Positions 42,774-51,935 of a DNA stretch of 64,000 nucleotides are shown piece after piece. The translations under genes were made by a program, and so were the position numbers. The DNA lies in assembly GCF_040676675.1 (NCBI RefSeq), contig NZ_JBFAPK010000015.1, positions 62,001-126,000 of the forward strand, given 5' to 3'. How positions within the stretch are numbered: the stretch's first letter is position 1; each line of letters begins with the position of its first letter. The notes beneath the pieces are model-generated. The model worked only from the letters and a program-made list of their open reading frames with translations, had not been told where the DNA came from and searched no databases. The DNA is from JBFAPK01 sp040676675. GTDB taxonomy: Bacteria; Actinomycetota; Actinomycetes; Mycobacteriales; Micromonosporaceae.

Positions 42774-43079
42774 TCACGGCGTGCCGGCGGCGAGCTTCAG
42801 ACAGTCGACCATCGCCCGCTCGGCCTCCGGGTTCCCGGCCGGCGCGCCGTCCGCCCGACCGGCCAGGAACGCCTCCCGCTGCTCGGGCGAGGCGTACTCC
42901 AGGTACCAGTCGGCGAGGCAGTCGACCGCCCGGTCCGGCGTACCGGCCATCTGGGGGTCGGAGCGGATCTTGTCGGCGATCTCCGCCCGGGTGGGTCCGT
43001 CGTCGCCGCATCCGGCCAGGGCGAGGGCGAGCCCCAGCGCGGTGAGAACGGCGGCGACCGGCCGGAGAAATGTGACCAT
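42774..43079 (-). CDS. Small secreted lipoprotein, unknown function
   Basis: 101 residues with signal peptide and lipobox LALAGC (Cys24). The mature part, RAEIADKIRSDPQMAG and CLADWYLEYASPEQREAFLAG, is helical with two further cysteines (in DCLAD and DCLKL) that could pair. No family is recognised. ATG preceded by TAGGCT at 6 nt, so probably leaderless. It faces the RHS gene divergently but need not be linked to it. Confidence 0.8.
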   Translation of the reverse strand: MVTFLRPVAAVLTALGLALALAGCGDDGPTRAEIADKIRSDPQMAGTPDRAVDCLADWYLEYASPEQREAFLAGRADGAPAGNPEAERAMVDCLKLAAGTP

Positions 43080-43085
43080 GACGTC

Positions 43086-43091
43086 AGCCTA
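43086..43091 (-). promoter_or_regulatory. -10 box for leaderless lipoprotein gene
   Basis: TAGGCT on the minus strand ends 6 nt before the lipoprotein ATG, with no ribosome site between. Confidence 0.45.
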
Positions 43092-43381
43092 TGCGACCCG
43101 TCCGGTCTCCGCACCATCTCGGGAGCGAAGCCGACATTCGGTTCAGTGAGGCAAATATCAATCGAACAAGATCAATTGGAATTTGAGCAATCTGCTTGCT
43201 GGACGTGATGTCTGTCGAGGCCGGATGGCACGGCGCGGTGCCCGAAAGGGCAGCGTGCAACGTGACACGGGAGCTGCCTTTCCGGATAGACGGACGTCGA
43301 CTAAAGTCCCAGACGTCAATGTCATGAGGTGCATCAGCGATCCGGGCAATTGACGGTCGCGCGTGATCTACGGGGGAATCA
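43092..43381. other. Intergenic region between lipoprotein and RHS gene
   Basis: About 290 nt, less GC-rich than the flanks around 43150-43200 and with two GACGTC boxes near 43290-43315. It should hold the RHS promoter, but I see no convincing -35/-10 pair. GGGGGAA before 43382 is the RHS ribosome site. No gene is seen. Confidence 0.5.
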
Positions 43382-46300
43382 ATGCGCCTGAAGCGTTTTT
43401 TCCGTGCCCAGTCACGGCTGCTCACCGCGTCGGTCGCGGCCATCGTCGTCGCCGCCGGTCTGCCGGCCGGCGGCGCCTCGGCCAAGCCGGTGGAGGACCC
43501 GCCGGGAAGACCGGCCGCCGCGCCCGCGCCCGCCGGCCCGCGGGACTACTTCTACGACGCCGCCGGCCAGCTCGCCGGGGTGGTCGACCCGGCCACCGGC
43601 TCCGCCGCGTACCGCTACGATGACGCCGGCAACCTGCTGGAGACCAAGCGGCTCGCCACCGACGCGCTCGCCGTGTTCGCGCTGGTACCGGCGCGTGGGC
43701 CGGTCGGTACCACGGTCGAGATCGGCGGGGTAGGCTTCGCCGCCACCGCCGCCGGCAACACCGTGACCGTCGACGGCATCGCGGCGCCGGTCACCTCCGT
43801 CACCACGAACCGGCTGAAGGTCGCCATTCCCGCCGGCGCGACGGCCGGGGTCGTCGCGGTCACCGCCAACGGCAAGACGGCACAGAGCCCGCGACCGTTC
43901 CGTGTGGAGGCCGGTACCGGCGCGCCGAGCATCACCGCCGTCTCGACCGACCGGGGCAACAAGAACGACCTGGTCACCATCACGGGCACCGGCTTCGACC
44001 CGGACAAGACCCGCAACGTGGTGATGTTCCACCGCACGGTGGCGCAGGTGCAGACCGCGAGCCCGACCAGCCTGACGGTACGGGTACCGGCCGCGGCCTC
44101 GTCGGGGCGGATCTCGGTGCGTACCCCGGGCGGCACCGCGCAGAGCGCCAGCGACTTCCTGGTCGCGCCGCGCGGCTTCGTGATGGCCAACCTGGTCTAC
44201 GCCGGGCGGGTCGGCGCGGGGAAGCCCGCGATCACCGTCTCCGTACCGGCCGGCAAGTCGGCGCTGGTGCTGCTCGACGGCATCGCCGGTGAGCGGGTCA
44301 ACCTCAAGTTCGAGAGCAACACCATCCCGGTGCGTTCGGCGCTCTGGCTCTACACGCCGTACGGCGGGAACTTCGCCCGCGGTACCCTCGGCGACCCGCT
44401 CGACCTCTGGGCCGGCGGCGTGCTCAGCCAGGACCTGCCGAAGCTGACGGCCACCGGCACCTACCCGCTCGTGATCTCGCCGAACGACGAGGCTGCGGGC
44501 TCGGTGAAGATCACCGCCTCGAACACGCTCACGGGCACGCAGTTGAGCGCGGACGGGTCCGGCGTGCCGTTCCAGATTACGGTGCCGCAGCAGCCCGTCG
44601 AGTTCCCCTTCGCGGCCACCGCCAACCAGTGGCTCAGCCTCGGCCTGACCGACGTCAGCGAGCCGCGCAACACCATGGTGGTGCGGGCGACCGCCCCGGA
44701 CGGCAGCTACTTCAGCTGGACGGCGTCGCTCACCCAGTACACGCCCACGATGATCTTCAAGCCGAAGGTGACCGGGACGTACAAGCTCTCGATCACCTTC
44801 GGAGCGAACGAACTGGGCTTCGGGCGGGTATGGCTCTCCACCGTCGTCAACGGCGCCACCCTGGCGATCAACGGCGCCGCCGTGGAGGCCCGGATCCAAC
44901 GGCCGGGGCAGTCGGTCCGCCTGCCGTTCTCCGGTACCACCGGGCAGGTCCTGCAACTCGGCTTCACCGAGAACACGCTCCAGGCGCACGACCGGCCGCA
45001 GTACCCCTCCACGATCATGACGGAGCCGGACGACGTCCAGGTGGAGATGCGGGCCGGCACGGCGGAGACCCGGGACGTACCGACGCTGCGCAAGACCGGA
45101 ACGCACAGCTTCTTCGTCACCGGCTGGCAGGCCGTCGGCAGCATCAAGGCCTGGCTCTCCACCACGGCCGAGGCCGGCGAGATCACGGTCAACACCAAGA
45201 AGGCCGTCACCGTCGACCGGCCCGGGCGCGACGTCTGGTTGGACTACAACGGCGTCAAGGACCGACCGCTCTACCTGACCACCACCGACAAGAGCCTTCC
45301 CGGCGAGGTGACCCTGCGGCTGTACCGGCCGAACGGCACCTCCGCGCTCTACAGCGGCCGCACCATCGACGTCCCGGCGCTTCCCGACACCGGCAAGTAC
45401 CGCATCCGGGTCGATCCGGAGTCGCCCGGCACCGGGCGGGTCTCCGTGGTCGCCGTCGAGCCGCTCGACATCGGGGCGCTGGCGATCGACGCGGCACCGA
45501 AGCCGGCCGCGGTGACGCTGCCCGGGCGGCGGGTCGTGGCGACCTTCACAGGTCAGGTGGGTCAGCGGCTGGCGCTGGGCGCGACCGGCGACATCCAGTG
45601 GCTGGTCACCCGCGTCTACCGGCCCGACAACACGCTGCTGAACTACTACGGCGCCATCGACCTGCGGCGCGGCCAGGACCTGCCGGCCCTGCCGGTCGCC
45701 GGGACGTACCGGATTGAGCTGACCCCGTACCAGGAGGCCACGGGCGATCTCGGTCTCATGGTCTACGGCGAGGCGGACGGCGGGAAGCTGGAGATCGGCG
45801 GTCCGGCCAGGACGATCACGATCGAGAAGCCCGCCCAGAACGGCCGGGTCACCTTCGACGCGGCGGTCGGGGACGCGCTGGAGTTCGAGGTCAGCGGTCT
45901 CGCTTGGGACTACCTCGGGTACTACGCCCTCTACAACCCGGACGGCAGTGCCCTGCAGTCCCGTACGGCCATCATCCGTCGCGTCACGGTGATGCCGGCG
46001 TTCCGGGCCGCCGGCACGCACACGATGACGTTCGACATCTCCGGCGGCCCGACCGGCACCATCCAGGTGAGCCTGCGGCGCAGGGCCGTCCTGGCGGACT
46101 CCGGGCGGACGGCCGAGAAGCGTCCCGCGGCCGAGGAGGTCGCTCCGGCGCCGGCGTGCACCACGCCCGCGATGACGATCGGGGCGCCGGTCGCGCCCGC
46201 GCCGGTCCAGGCCGGCGAGGCGCGGACGCCGTTCGAGCCCCGGCCCGAGCCGAAGCCGGCGGCCGGCTGCGAGGACGCCCCCTGGACGCCCGACGCGAAG

Positions 46301-49300
46301 AACCTGGGCGGCCAGGACTGGACCACCCGGCGCGGGCCGGTACCGACCCGCGAGCGCGCGTTGCAGTTCCCGGTCGGGATGACGGGGGTGGTCGGCCGGG
46401 TGCTCGACACCGAGGACCGGCCGTTGGTGAACGTCACGGTCGGCGTGGGCGAGCGGAGGACGACCACCGACGCGAACGGCCTGTTCGCCCTGACCGGTGT
46501 CGCGGCCGGCCACGTCTCGCTGCGGGTGGACGGGCGCTCCGCCGGCGCGAAGGACCGCCGGTACGGGGTGTTCGACATCGGCGTCGAGGTGGCGCGTGGG
46601 CAGATGCTGGTGCTGCCGTACACGGTCTTCCTGCCTCGGCTCGACCGGGCGGGCACCGTGACGGTGGCGAGCCCGACCACACGGGAGGTGGTGCTCACCA
46701 CCAGGGCCATTCCCGGGCTGGAGGTGCACATCCCGGCCGGGACGGTGGTGCGGGACGCCGACGGCAAGGTCGCGACGGAACTGAACCTGACGGCGATCCC
46801 GATCGACCGGCCGCCGTTCCCACTGCCGCCGACGAAGGTGCCGGTCTACTTCAGCGTCCAGCCGGGTGGCGGGGTGCTCTTCCCCGAGGGCGCCCGGATC
46901 ATCTACCCGAACTACACGAAGGAAGCGCCGGGCACTCGGACCCAGTTCTGGAACTACGACCCGGACGGCCGGGGCTGGCACGTCTACGGCCTGGGCCGGG
47001 TCTCGGCGGACGGGAAGCAGATCATCCCGGACCCGGAGGTCAAGTTCTACCGGTTGACCGGGGCGATGACCGCGGTGCCGGGGATGAACCCGCCGCCGCT
47101 GGCGCCACGGGCCAACGGCTTCCGGGTCGCGGACCCGGTCGACCCGGCCACCGGCCTGCTGGTGGACGAGTCGGTCGACCTGGTCGTCGACGACGTCATG
47201 CCGATCCAGATCAAGCGCACCTACCAGCAGGGCGACCCGGACATCCGCTCCTTCGGCGTCGGGATGAGCTTCGACTACGGGATGTTCCCGTGGTCGCCAG
47301 GGACGATCGGCAACTTCGACTTCCAACAGTTCGACCTGATCCAGCCGGACGGCAGCAAGATTCACTATCGGCGTACCTCGCCCGGCAAGGACTACGCGGG
47401 CGCGATCTTCGCGGCGGACCCGACGCCCACCCGGTACGACGGCTCGACGGTGGCCTGGAACGGCGACGGGTGGGACGTCACGCTGCGCGACGGCACGGTG
47501 ATCGTGCTCGGCGACGAGTCGCCGATGCAGGAGATCCGCGACAGGTACGGCAACACCACGACGATCACCCGCGCCACCTCGGCCCCGGGTACCGACGGCA
47601 AGGTGCGCCAGAACGGCGCGATCACGCAGATCACCTCGCCGAGCGGCCGGTGGGTGAGGTTCGGCTACGACGCCGGTAACCCGCCGAAGATCACGGGGAT
47701 CGAGGACAACCTCGGCCGGAAGGTCTCTTACACCTACGACTCCACCGGGCGCCTGCGCACCGTCACCAATGCTGAGCAGGGCGTCACCGAGTACACCTGG
47801 GACGCCAACGGTCGGTTGAAGACCATCACCGACCCGCGGGACATCACCTTCCTGACCAACGAGTACGACAGCGCCGGCCGGGTGTGGACCCAGAAGGCGG
47901 CCGACGGCGGGCTCACCAAGTTCGACTACACCGCCGTCAACAACGTCATCACCGAGACCCGGATGACCGACGCCAGGGGTCAGGTCCGCCGGTTCACCTT
48001 CAATCCGCAAGGCTCGGTGCTCACCGACACCCGGGCGTACGGCACACCGCTGGCGCAGACCACCAGCCACGAGTACGACGCCGCCGGGGTCCGGCGGACG
48101 GCGACGGTGGACGCGCTGAACCGGCGTACCACCTTCGTCTACAACGCCAAGGGCCAGGTCACCGAGACCACGGCGCTCGCCGGCACGGCCCAGGCGCGGA
48201 CCGAGAAGTTCGAGTACAACGGCGCGTTCGCCGAGCTGACCAAGACCACCGACGCCTACAACAAGTCGACGATCTACGAGCGCGACACGCGCGGTGCGCT
48301 CAAAAGCATCACCGACCCGATGAACCGCAAGACCACCTACGTCGTGGACGCCGGCGGTCTCGTCACCAAGGTCACCGATCCTGCGAACAAGTCGGTCACC
48401 ATCGACTACGTCGGCGCGGACCCGGTCCGGGTCACCGACCAACTCGGCCGGGTGAGCCAGAGCGCCTTCGACCCGATCGGCCGGGAGATCCGGAGCCTGG
48501 ACCCGCGGGGCGCGGCCACGGACACCCGGTACGACGCCGCCGACCAGATCCGCTCGGTGACCGATCCGCTGGGACGCACCACGGAGTTCGAGTACGACCC
48601 GAACGGCAACCAGACGAAGGTCGTCGACGCGCGCGAGGGCGCGACGATCTTCGGGTACAACAACATGGATCAGCTCGAATCGATCACCGACCCGTTGGGC
48701 GCGGTCGAGCGCTTCGAGTACGACCCCAACGGCAACCAGAAGAAGCACCTCAGCCGGCGCGGCATCGTCACCGAGCGCGACTACGACGAACTGGACCGGG
48801 TCAAGCAGACCCGGGTCGGCACCGAGTCCACCATCGACCACACCTACGACGCCGGGAACCGGCTGCGGCGGACCGAGGACTCCGTCGCCGGGGTGACCAC
48901 CGCCGAATACGACGACCTGGACCGGCTGACGGTCGAAACCACCCCGCAGGGCACCGTCTCGTACGCGTACAGCGCCACGGTGCGGGACCGGACCATGACG
49001 GTCGCCGGGCGGACGCCGACTCGGCACGTCTACGACGCCAACGGGGACCTGGCCGAGATCCAGCAGGGCGGCACCGCCGTCACGACCGTGGGACGGGACG
49101 TCGTCGGTCGCCCCGAGCGGGTCGGCGTGCCCGGCACCGGCGTCAGCCAGACCTACGCCTACACCGACGCGGGCGAGGTCCGGTCGATCACCTATCGCGC
49201 GGGCACCACCGTCCTCGGCGACCTGGGGTACGAGTACGACCCGGCCGGGCAGCCGGTCCGCAACACCGGCGCGTACTCCCGGACCCAGTTGCCGGCGGCG

Positions 49301-50284
49301 TTCGGGCCGGCCACGTACGACGCCGGCAACCGGGTCGAGACGGTCGCCGGCGTCCCCGTCAGCTACGACGCCGACGGGAACCTCACCTCGGACGGCACCA
49401 CCACCTACACCTGGAACGGCCGGGGCGAACTCACCGGGTTGTCCCGCGAGGGCTTCTCGGCCAGCTTCGGCTACTCCACCGACGGGCGGCGGCTCGGTCG
49501 GACCGTGAACGGTGCCACCACCAACTACCTGTACGACGGGCTGAACCCGTTGCAGGAAAAGGTGAACGGTGCGGTCACCGCGACGATGACCAGCGCCGGC
49601 ACCGATGGGTGGCAGCTGCGCGAATCGGGTGGCACGACCAGGCGGTACCTCACCGACGCGCTCGGCAGCACGCTGGGCCTGGTCGACAACGCCGGAGCGG
49701 GGGCTTCGTACGCGTACGACCCGTTCGGCGGCACCACGGTGAACGGGGACGACGGCGGCAACCCGTACCGGTACACCGGCCGGGAGGACGACGGTACCGG
49801 GCTCTACTACTACCGCGCGCGCTACTACAGCCCGGTCCTGCAGCGCTTCATCAGCGAGGACCCGATTGGGTTCGCGGGCGGCGTCAACCTGCACGCCTAC
49901 GTCGGCAACCAGCCCACGGTGCTCAGTGACCCGATGGGCACCAAGCCGGTGGGATCACGGGGCGACGCCAGTTCCTACTTCGGCGCCTACCCCAGAGCGT
50001 TCCTCGACCAGGCCGCCAAGTACGGCAAGGCCGGCGTTCGTGAGCTCCCTGACGGCCGAGTCCGCTTCTACGGTGAGATCTCCCAGGCACGCACGCCCGG
50101 TGAAATGGTTGGTCGGCGGCTGGTCCGAGAGTGGAATCCCGATACGGGGGCGACCCGGATCTGGCATGAGACGCTGGATCACGCGGGAAATGTCCGGATC
50201 GTTCGACCCGATGTCAACGTCACGGGCGGCACCAAGGTCCATTATGTGTTCGACCGAAACGGAAACTACATAGGGACGCGTTGA
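43382..50284 (+). CDS. Giant secreted RHS-repeat polymorphic toxin
   Basis: 2300 residues. Signal peptide (1-34, cut after GASA), one stray RHS-like repeat (about 56-92), two IPT/TIG Ig-like domains (about 97-175 and 180-262), a long stretch of pre-peptidase-like beta modules (about 270-910), and a carboxypeptidase-regulatory-like domain (about 1000-1045). A DUF6531-like entry (about 1250-1300, FRVADPVDPATGLLVDESVD) leads to about 25-30 YD/RHS repeats (about 1390-2120). The RHS core is YYYRARYYSPVLQRFISEDP, with IGFAGGVNLHAYVGNQP next. After LSDPMG (about 2183), where RHS proteins often self-cleave, a unique 115-residue tip ends in VHYVFDRNGNYIGTR. The tip is a candidate toxin of unknown activity. 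The stop overlaps the next ATG by 1 nt. Sec export without a known T6/T7 partner is notable. Confidence 0.92.
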   Translation: MRLKRFFRAQSRLLTASVAAIVVAAGLPAGGASAKPVEDPPGRPAAAPAPAGPRDYFYDAAGQLAGVVDPATGSAAYRYDDAGNLLETKRLATDALAVFALVPARGPVGTTVEIGGVGFAATAAGNTVTVDGIAAPVTSVTTNRLKVAIPAGATAGVVAVTANGKTAQSPRPFRVEAGTGAPSITAVSTDRGNKNDLVTITGTGFDPDKTRNVVMFHRTVAQVQTASPTSLTVRVPAAASSGRISVRTPGGTAQSASDFLVAPRGFVMANLVYAGRVGAGKPAITVSVPAGKSALVLLDGIAGERVNLKFESNTIPVRSALWLYTPYGGNFARGTLGDPLDLWAGGVLSQDLPKLTATGTYPLVISPNDEAAGSVKITASNTLTGTQLSADGSGVPFQITVPQQPVEFPFAATANQWLSLGLTDVSEPRNTMVVRATAPDGSYFSWTASLTQYTPTMIFKPKVTGTYKLSITFGANELGFGRVWLSTVVNGATLAINGAAVEARIQRPGQSVRLPFSGTTGQVLQLGFTENTLQAHDRPQYPSTIMTEPDDVQVEMRAGTAETRDVPTLRKTGTHSFFVTGWQAVGSIKAWLSTTAEAGEITVNTKKAVTVDRPGRDVWLDYNGVKDRPLYLTTTDKSLPGEVTLRLYRPNGTSALYSGRTIDVPALPDTGKYRIRVDPESPGTGRVSVVAVEPLDIGALAIDAAPKPAAVTLPGRRVVATFTGQVGQRLALGATGDIQWLVTRVYRPDNTLLNYYGAIDLRRGQDLPALPVAGTYRIELTPYQEATGDLGLMVYGEADGGKLEIGGPARTITIEKPAQNGRVTFDAAVGDALEFEVSGLAWDYLGYYALYNPDGSALQSRTAIIRRVTVMPAFRAAGTHTMTFDISGGPTGTIQVSLRRRAVLADSGRTAEKRPAAEEVAPAPACTTPAMTIGAPVAPAPVQAGEARTPFEPRPEPKPAAGCEDAPWTPDAKNLGGQDWTTRRGPVPTRERALQFPVGMTGVVGRVLDTEDRPLVNVTVGVGERRTTTDANGLFALTGVAAGHVSLRVDGRSAGAKDRRYGVFDIGVEVARGQMLVLPYTVFLPRLDRAGTVTVASPTTREVVLTTRAIPGLEVHIPAGTVVRDADGKVATELNLTAIPIDRPPFPLPPTKVPVYFSVQPGGGVLFPEGARIIYPNYTKEAPGTRTQFWNYDPDGRGWHVYGLGRVSADGKQIIPDPEVKFYRLTGAMTAVPGMNPPPLAPRANGFRVADPVDPATGLLVDESVDLVVDDVMPIQIKRTYQQGDPDIRSFGVGMSFDYGMFPWSPGTIGNFDFQQFDLIQPDGSKIHYRRTSPGKDYAGAIFAADPTPTRYDGSTVAWNGDGWDVTLRDGTVIVLGDESPMQEIRDRYGNTTTITRATSAPGTDGKVRQNGAITQITSPSGRWVRFGYDAGNPPKITGIEDNLGRKVSYTYDSTGRLRTVTNAEQGVTEYTWDANGRLKTITDPRDITFLTNEYDSAGRVWTQKAADGGLTKFDYTAVNNVITETRMTDARGQVRRFTFNPQGSVLTDTRAYGTPLAQTTSHEYDAAGVRRTATVDALNRRTTFVYNAKGQVTETTALAGTAQARTEKFEYNGAFAELTKTTDAYNKSTIYERDTRGALKSITDPMNRKTTYVVDAGGLVTKVTDPANKSVTIDYVGADPVRVTDQLGRVSQSAFDPIGREIRSLDPRGAATDTRYDAADQIRSVTDPLGRTTEFEYDPNGNQTKVVDAREGATIFGYNNMDQLESITDPLGAVERFEYDPNGNQKKHLSRRGIVTERDYDELDRVKQTRVGTESTIDHTYDAGNRLRRTEDSVAGVTTAEYDDLDRLTVETTPQGTVSYAYSATVRDRTMTVAGRTPTRHVYDANGDLAEIQQGGTAVTTVGRDVVGRPERVGVPGTGVSQTYAYTDAGEVRSITYRAGTTVLGDLGYEYDPAGQPVRNTGAYSRTQLPAAFGPATYDAGNRVETVAGVPVSYDADGNLTSDGTTTYTWNGRGELTGLSREGFSASFGYSTDGRRLGRTVNGATTNYLYDGLNPLQEKVNGAVTATMTSAGTDGWQLRESGGTTRRYLTDALGSTLGLVDNAGAGASYAYDPFGGTTVNGDDGGNPYRYTGREDDGTGLYYYRARYYSPVLQRFISEDPIGFAGGVNLHAYVGNQPTVLSDPMGTKPVGSRGDASSYFGAYPRAFLDQAAKYGKAGVRELPDGRVRFYGEISQARTPGEMVGRRLVREWNPDTGATRIWHETLDHAGNVRIVRPDVNVTGGTKVHYVFDRNGNYIGTR

Positions 50285-50529
50285 TGTCGGATGTGCTAGC
50301 CGAGGCCAAGCGCTTGACGGCCGGGCTCGTGTCGGGGCAGGTGAGCCGCGAGGACGCTGCCGACTGGGCAATGGATCGGATCAGGGACGAGGAGGCGGAC
50401 TACGCCAGCGACGCTGCTCTCTGGTCCGCGCTGGACCGCCTCGCGGGTGCCGATCTCCGTACTGACGTCGGCTCCTACCTGCACGGACCGGAGGACTTCC
50501 GGGCCTGGCTGAGCGAGCTGGAGAGCTGA
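50284..50529 (+). CDS. Putative immunity protein for the RHS tip
   Basis: 81 residues, acidic and fully helical by eye: MSDVLAEAKRLTAGLVSGQV, DWAMDRIRDEEADYASDAAL, WSALDRLAGADLRTD, DFRAWLSELES. The TGATG overlap with the RHS stop couples its translation, the usual location of immunity genes for polymorphic toxins. No signal peptide, so it would protect in the cytoplasm. I do not recognise a named Imm family; DEEADYASD and LxxLxGADLRTD look like a small helical immunity family. Confidence 0.75.
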   Translation: MSDVLAEAKRLTAGLVSGQVSREDAADWAMDRIRDEEADYASDAALWSALDRLAGADLRTDVGSYLHGPEDFRAWLSELES

Positions 50530-50659
50530 GGCCCGTTTCACAAGGCCATGCCCTACCGCGCCGGCCGCAGGCGACGACCGGCCGGGTTGTGAACCGGCGG
50601 AGGCCCGAACCGACTGCACGGCTGCACGAACCAGGGCGATGGACATGGGGGAGGACGCG

Positions 50660-51925
50660 ATGGGAAACACCAGGGAACGTCAGCGGTGGCTGTTGTCACG
50701 ATCGCTCGCCGGCGCGGCCGCGCTGGCGCTGGTGGCCGTGGCCGACGCTGCACAGGCGGCACCACCGGCGGAAGGGCCGATCCACGTGCCGGCGCGGGCG
50801 GCGGTCGTGGAGGGCCGGTACATCGTCTCCTTGAAGGGCGCGGCCGGGCCGTCGGTCCAGTCGGCCGCCGGGGCCGTCGCCGGCCGGTACGGCGGCCGGG
50901 TGGAGCGCACGTATCGGACGGCGCTGAACGGCTTCGTGCTGACCGCCACCGAGGCGCAGGCGCGGCGACTCGCCGCCGACCCCCAGGTGGAACGGGTGGA
51001 GGCGGACTCGATGGTCCGGGGCGCCGACACCAGGCCGTACCCGATCTGGAACCTGGACCGGGTCGACCAGCGCTCCTCGGTGCTGGACGACGCCTACGGC
51101 TACCCGGCCGAGGCCGGCGTGGGCGTGACCGCGTACATCCTGGACACCGGGATCCGCACCACCCACACCCAGTTCGGCGGGCGGGCCACGGTCGGCTTCG
51201 ACGCCATCGCGGACGGCTGGAACGGCCAGGACTGCAACGAGCAGGGGCACGGTACCCACGTCGCCGGTACCGTCGGCGGCGCGACGTACGGCATGGCGAA
51301 CCGGGTGAACCTGGTCTCCGTACGCGTGCTCGGCTGCAACAACCTCGGCACGGTCAGCCAGATCATCGCTGGCGTGGACTGGGTTACCCAGAACGCGCAG
51401 CGCCCCGCCGTGGTCAACATGAGCCTCGGCGGCGCGGAGTCCGCGTCGGAGGAGACGGCGGTCGCGGCCTCGATCGCCTCGGGAATCACCTACGTCGTGG
51501 CGGCCGGCAACTGGGAGCAGGACGCCTGCGGCTACAGCCCCGCCGGGCTGCCCGCCGCGATCACGGTGGGGGCTAGCAACACCATCGGCGAGCGGGCCAC
51601 CGGCTGGGGCGGCGACCAGCCCGGCTCCAACTACGGCTCCTGCCTCGACCTCTTCGCGCCGGGGGAGAGCATCAAGTCCGCGCACAACGCCACCGACCGG
51701 GCCACCCGGGTGCTGCGGGGCACCTCGATGGCCGCGCCGCACGTGGCCGGCGCCGCGGCGCTGGTGCTGTCGAAGTACCCCGACGCGACACCGGCCCAGG
51801 TGGCGAACCTGCTGACCAGCCGGGCCACGCCAGACGCGGTACGGGCCGACACCCTGCGGGGCTCGCCGAACCGGTTCCTCTACTCCGCGGAGGTCATCGA
51901 TCCGCCGGCCGCACCAGCCCCCTGA
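50660..51925 (+). CDS. Secreted subtilisin-like serine protease (S8)
   Basis: 421 residues. Signal peptide (about 1-34), an I9 propeptide (about 48-118, VVEGRYIVSLKG ... PQVERVEADSMV), and a proteinase K-like catalytic domain with Asp162 in AYILDTGIRTTH, His197 in GHGTHVAGT, Asn in VVAAGN and Ser356 in GTSMAAPHVAGAA. Cysteines in DCNEQG, GCNN and DACGYS match those of this subgroup. It is a broad extracellular protease. The ATG at 50660 has GGGGGAGG 5 nt upstream; earlier ATGs would lie on that site. The DyP gene starts 10 nt after its stop, so the two may be cotranscribed. Confidence 0.95.
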   Translation: MGNTRERQRWLLSRSLAGAAALALVAVADAAQAAPPAEGPIHVPARAAVVEGRYIVSLKGAAGPSVQSAAGAVAGRYGGRVERTYRTALNGFVLTATEAQARRLAADPQVERVEADSMVRGADTRPYPIWNLDRVDQRSSVLDDAYGYPAEAGVGVTAYILDTGIRTTHTQFGGRATVGFDAIADGWNGQDCNEQGHGTHVAGTVGGATYGMANRVNLVSVRVLGCNNLGTVSQIIAGVDWVTQNAQRPAVVNMSLGGAESASEETAVAASIASGITYVVAAGNWEQDACGYSPAGLPAAITVGASNTIGERATGWGGDQPGSNYGSCLDLFAPGESIKSAHNATDRATRVLRGTSMAAPHVAGAAALVLSKYPDATPAQVANLLTSRATPDAVRADTLRGSPNRFLYSAEVIDPPAAPAP

Positions 51926-51935
51926 TCGGCGATCG

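Noticed and set aside
43412..49894. 2160-codon antisense frame opposite the RHS gene
   Set aside because: A shadow of the strong third-position GC of the RHS gene. No start region, domain or hydrophobic pattern of its own.
43640..50000. CRISPR-like or tandem repeat signal within the RHS gene
   Set aside because: The periodicity is that of YD/RHS protein repeats in a coding frame, with no conserved nucleotide spacer structure.
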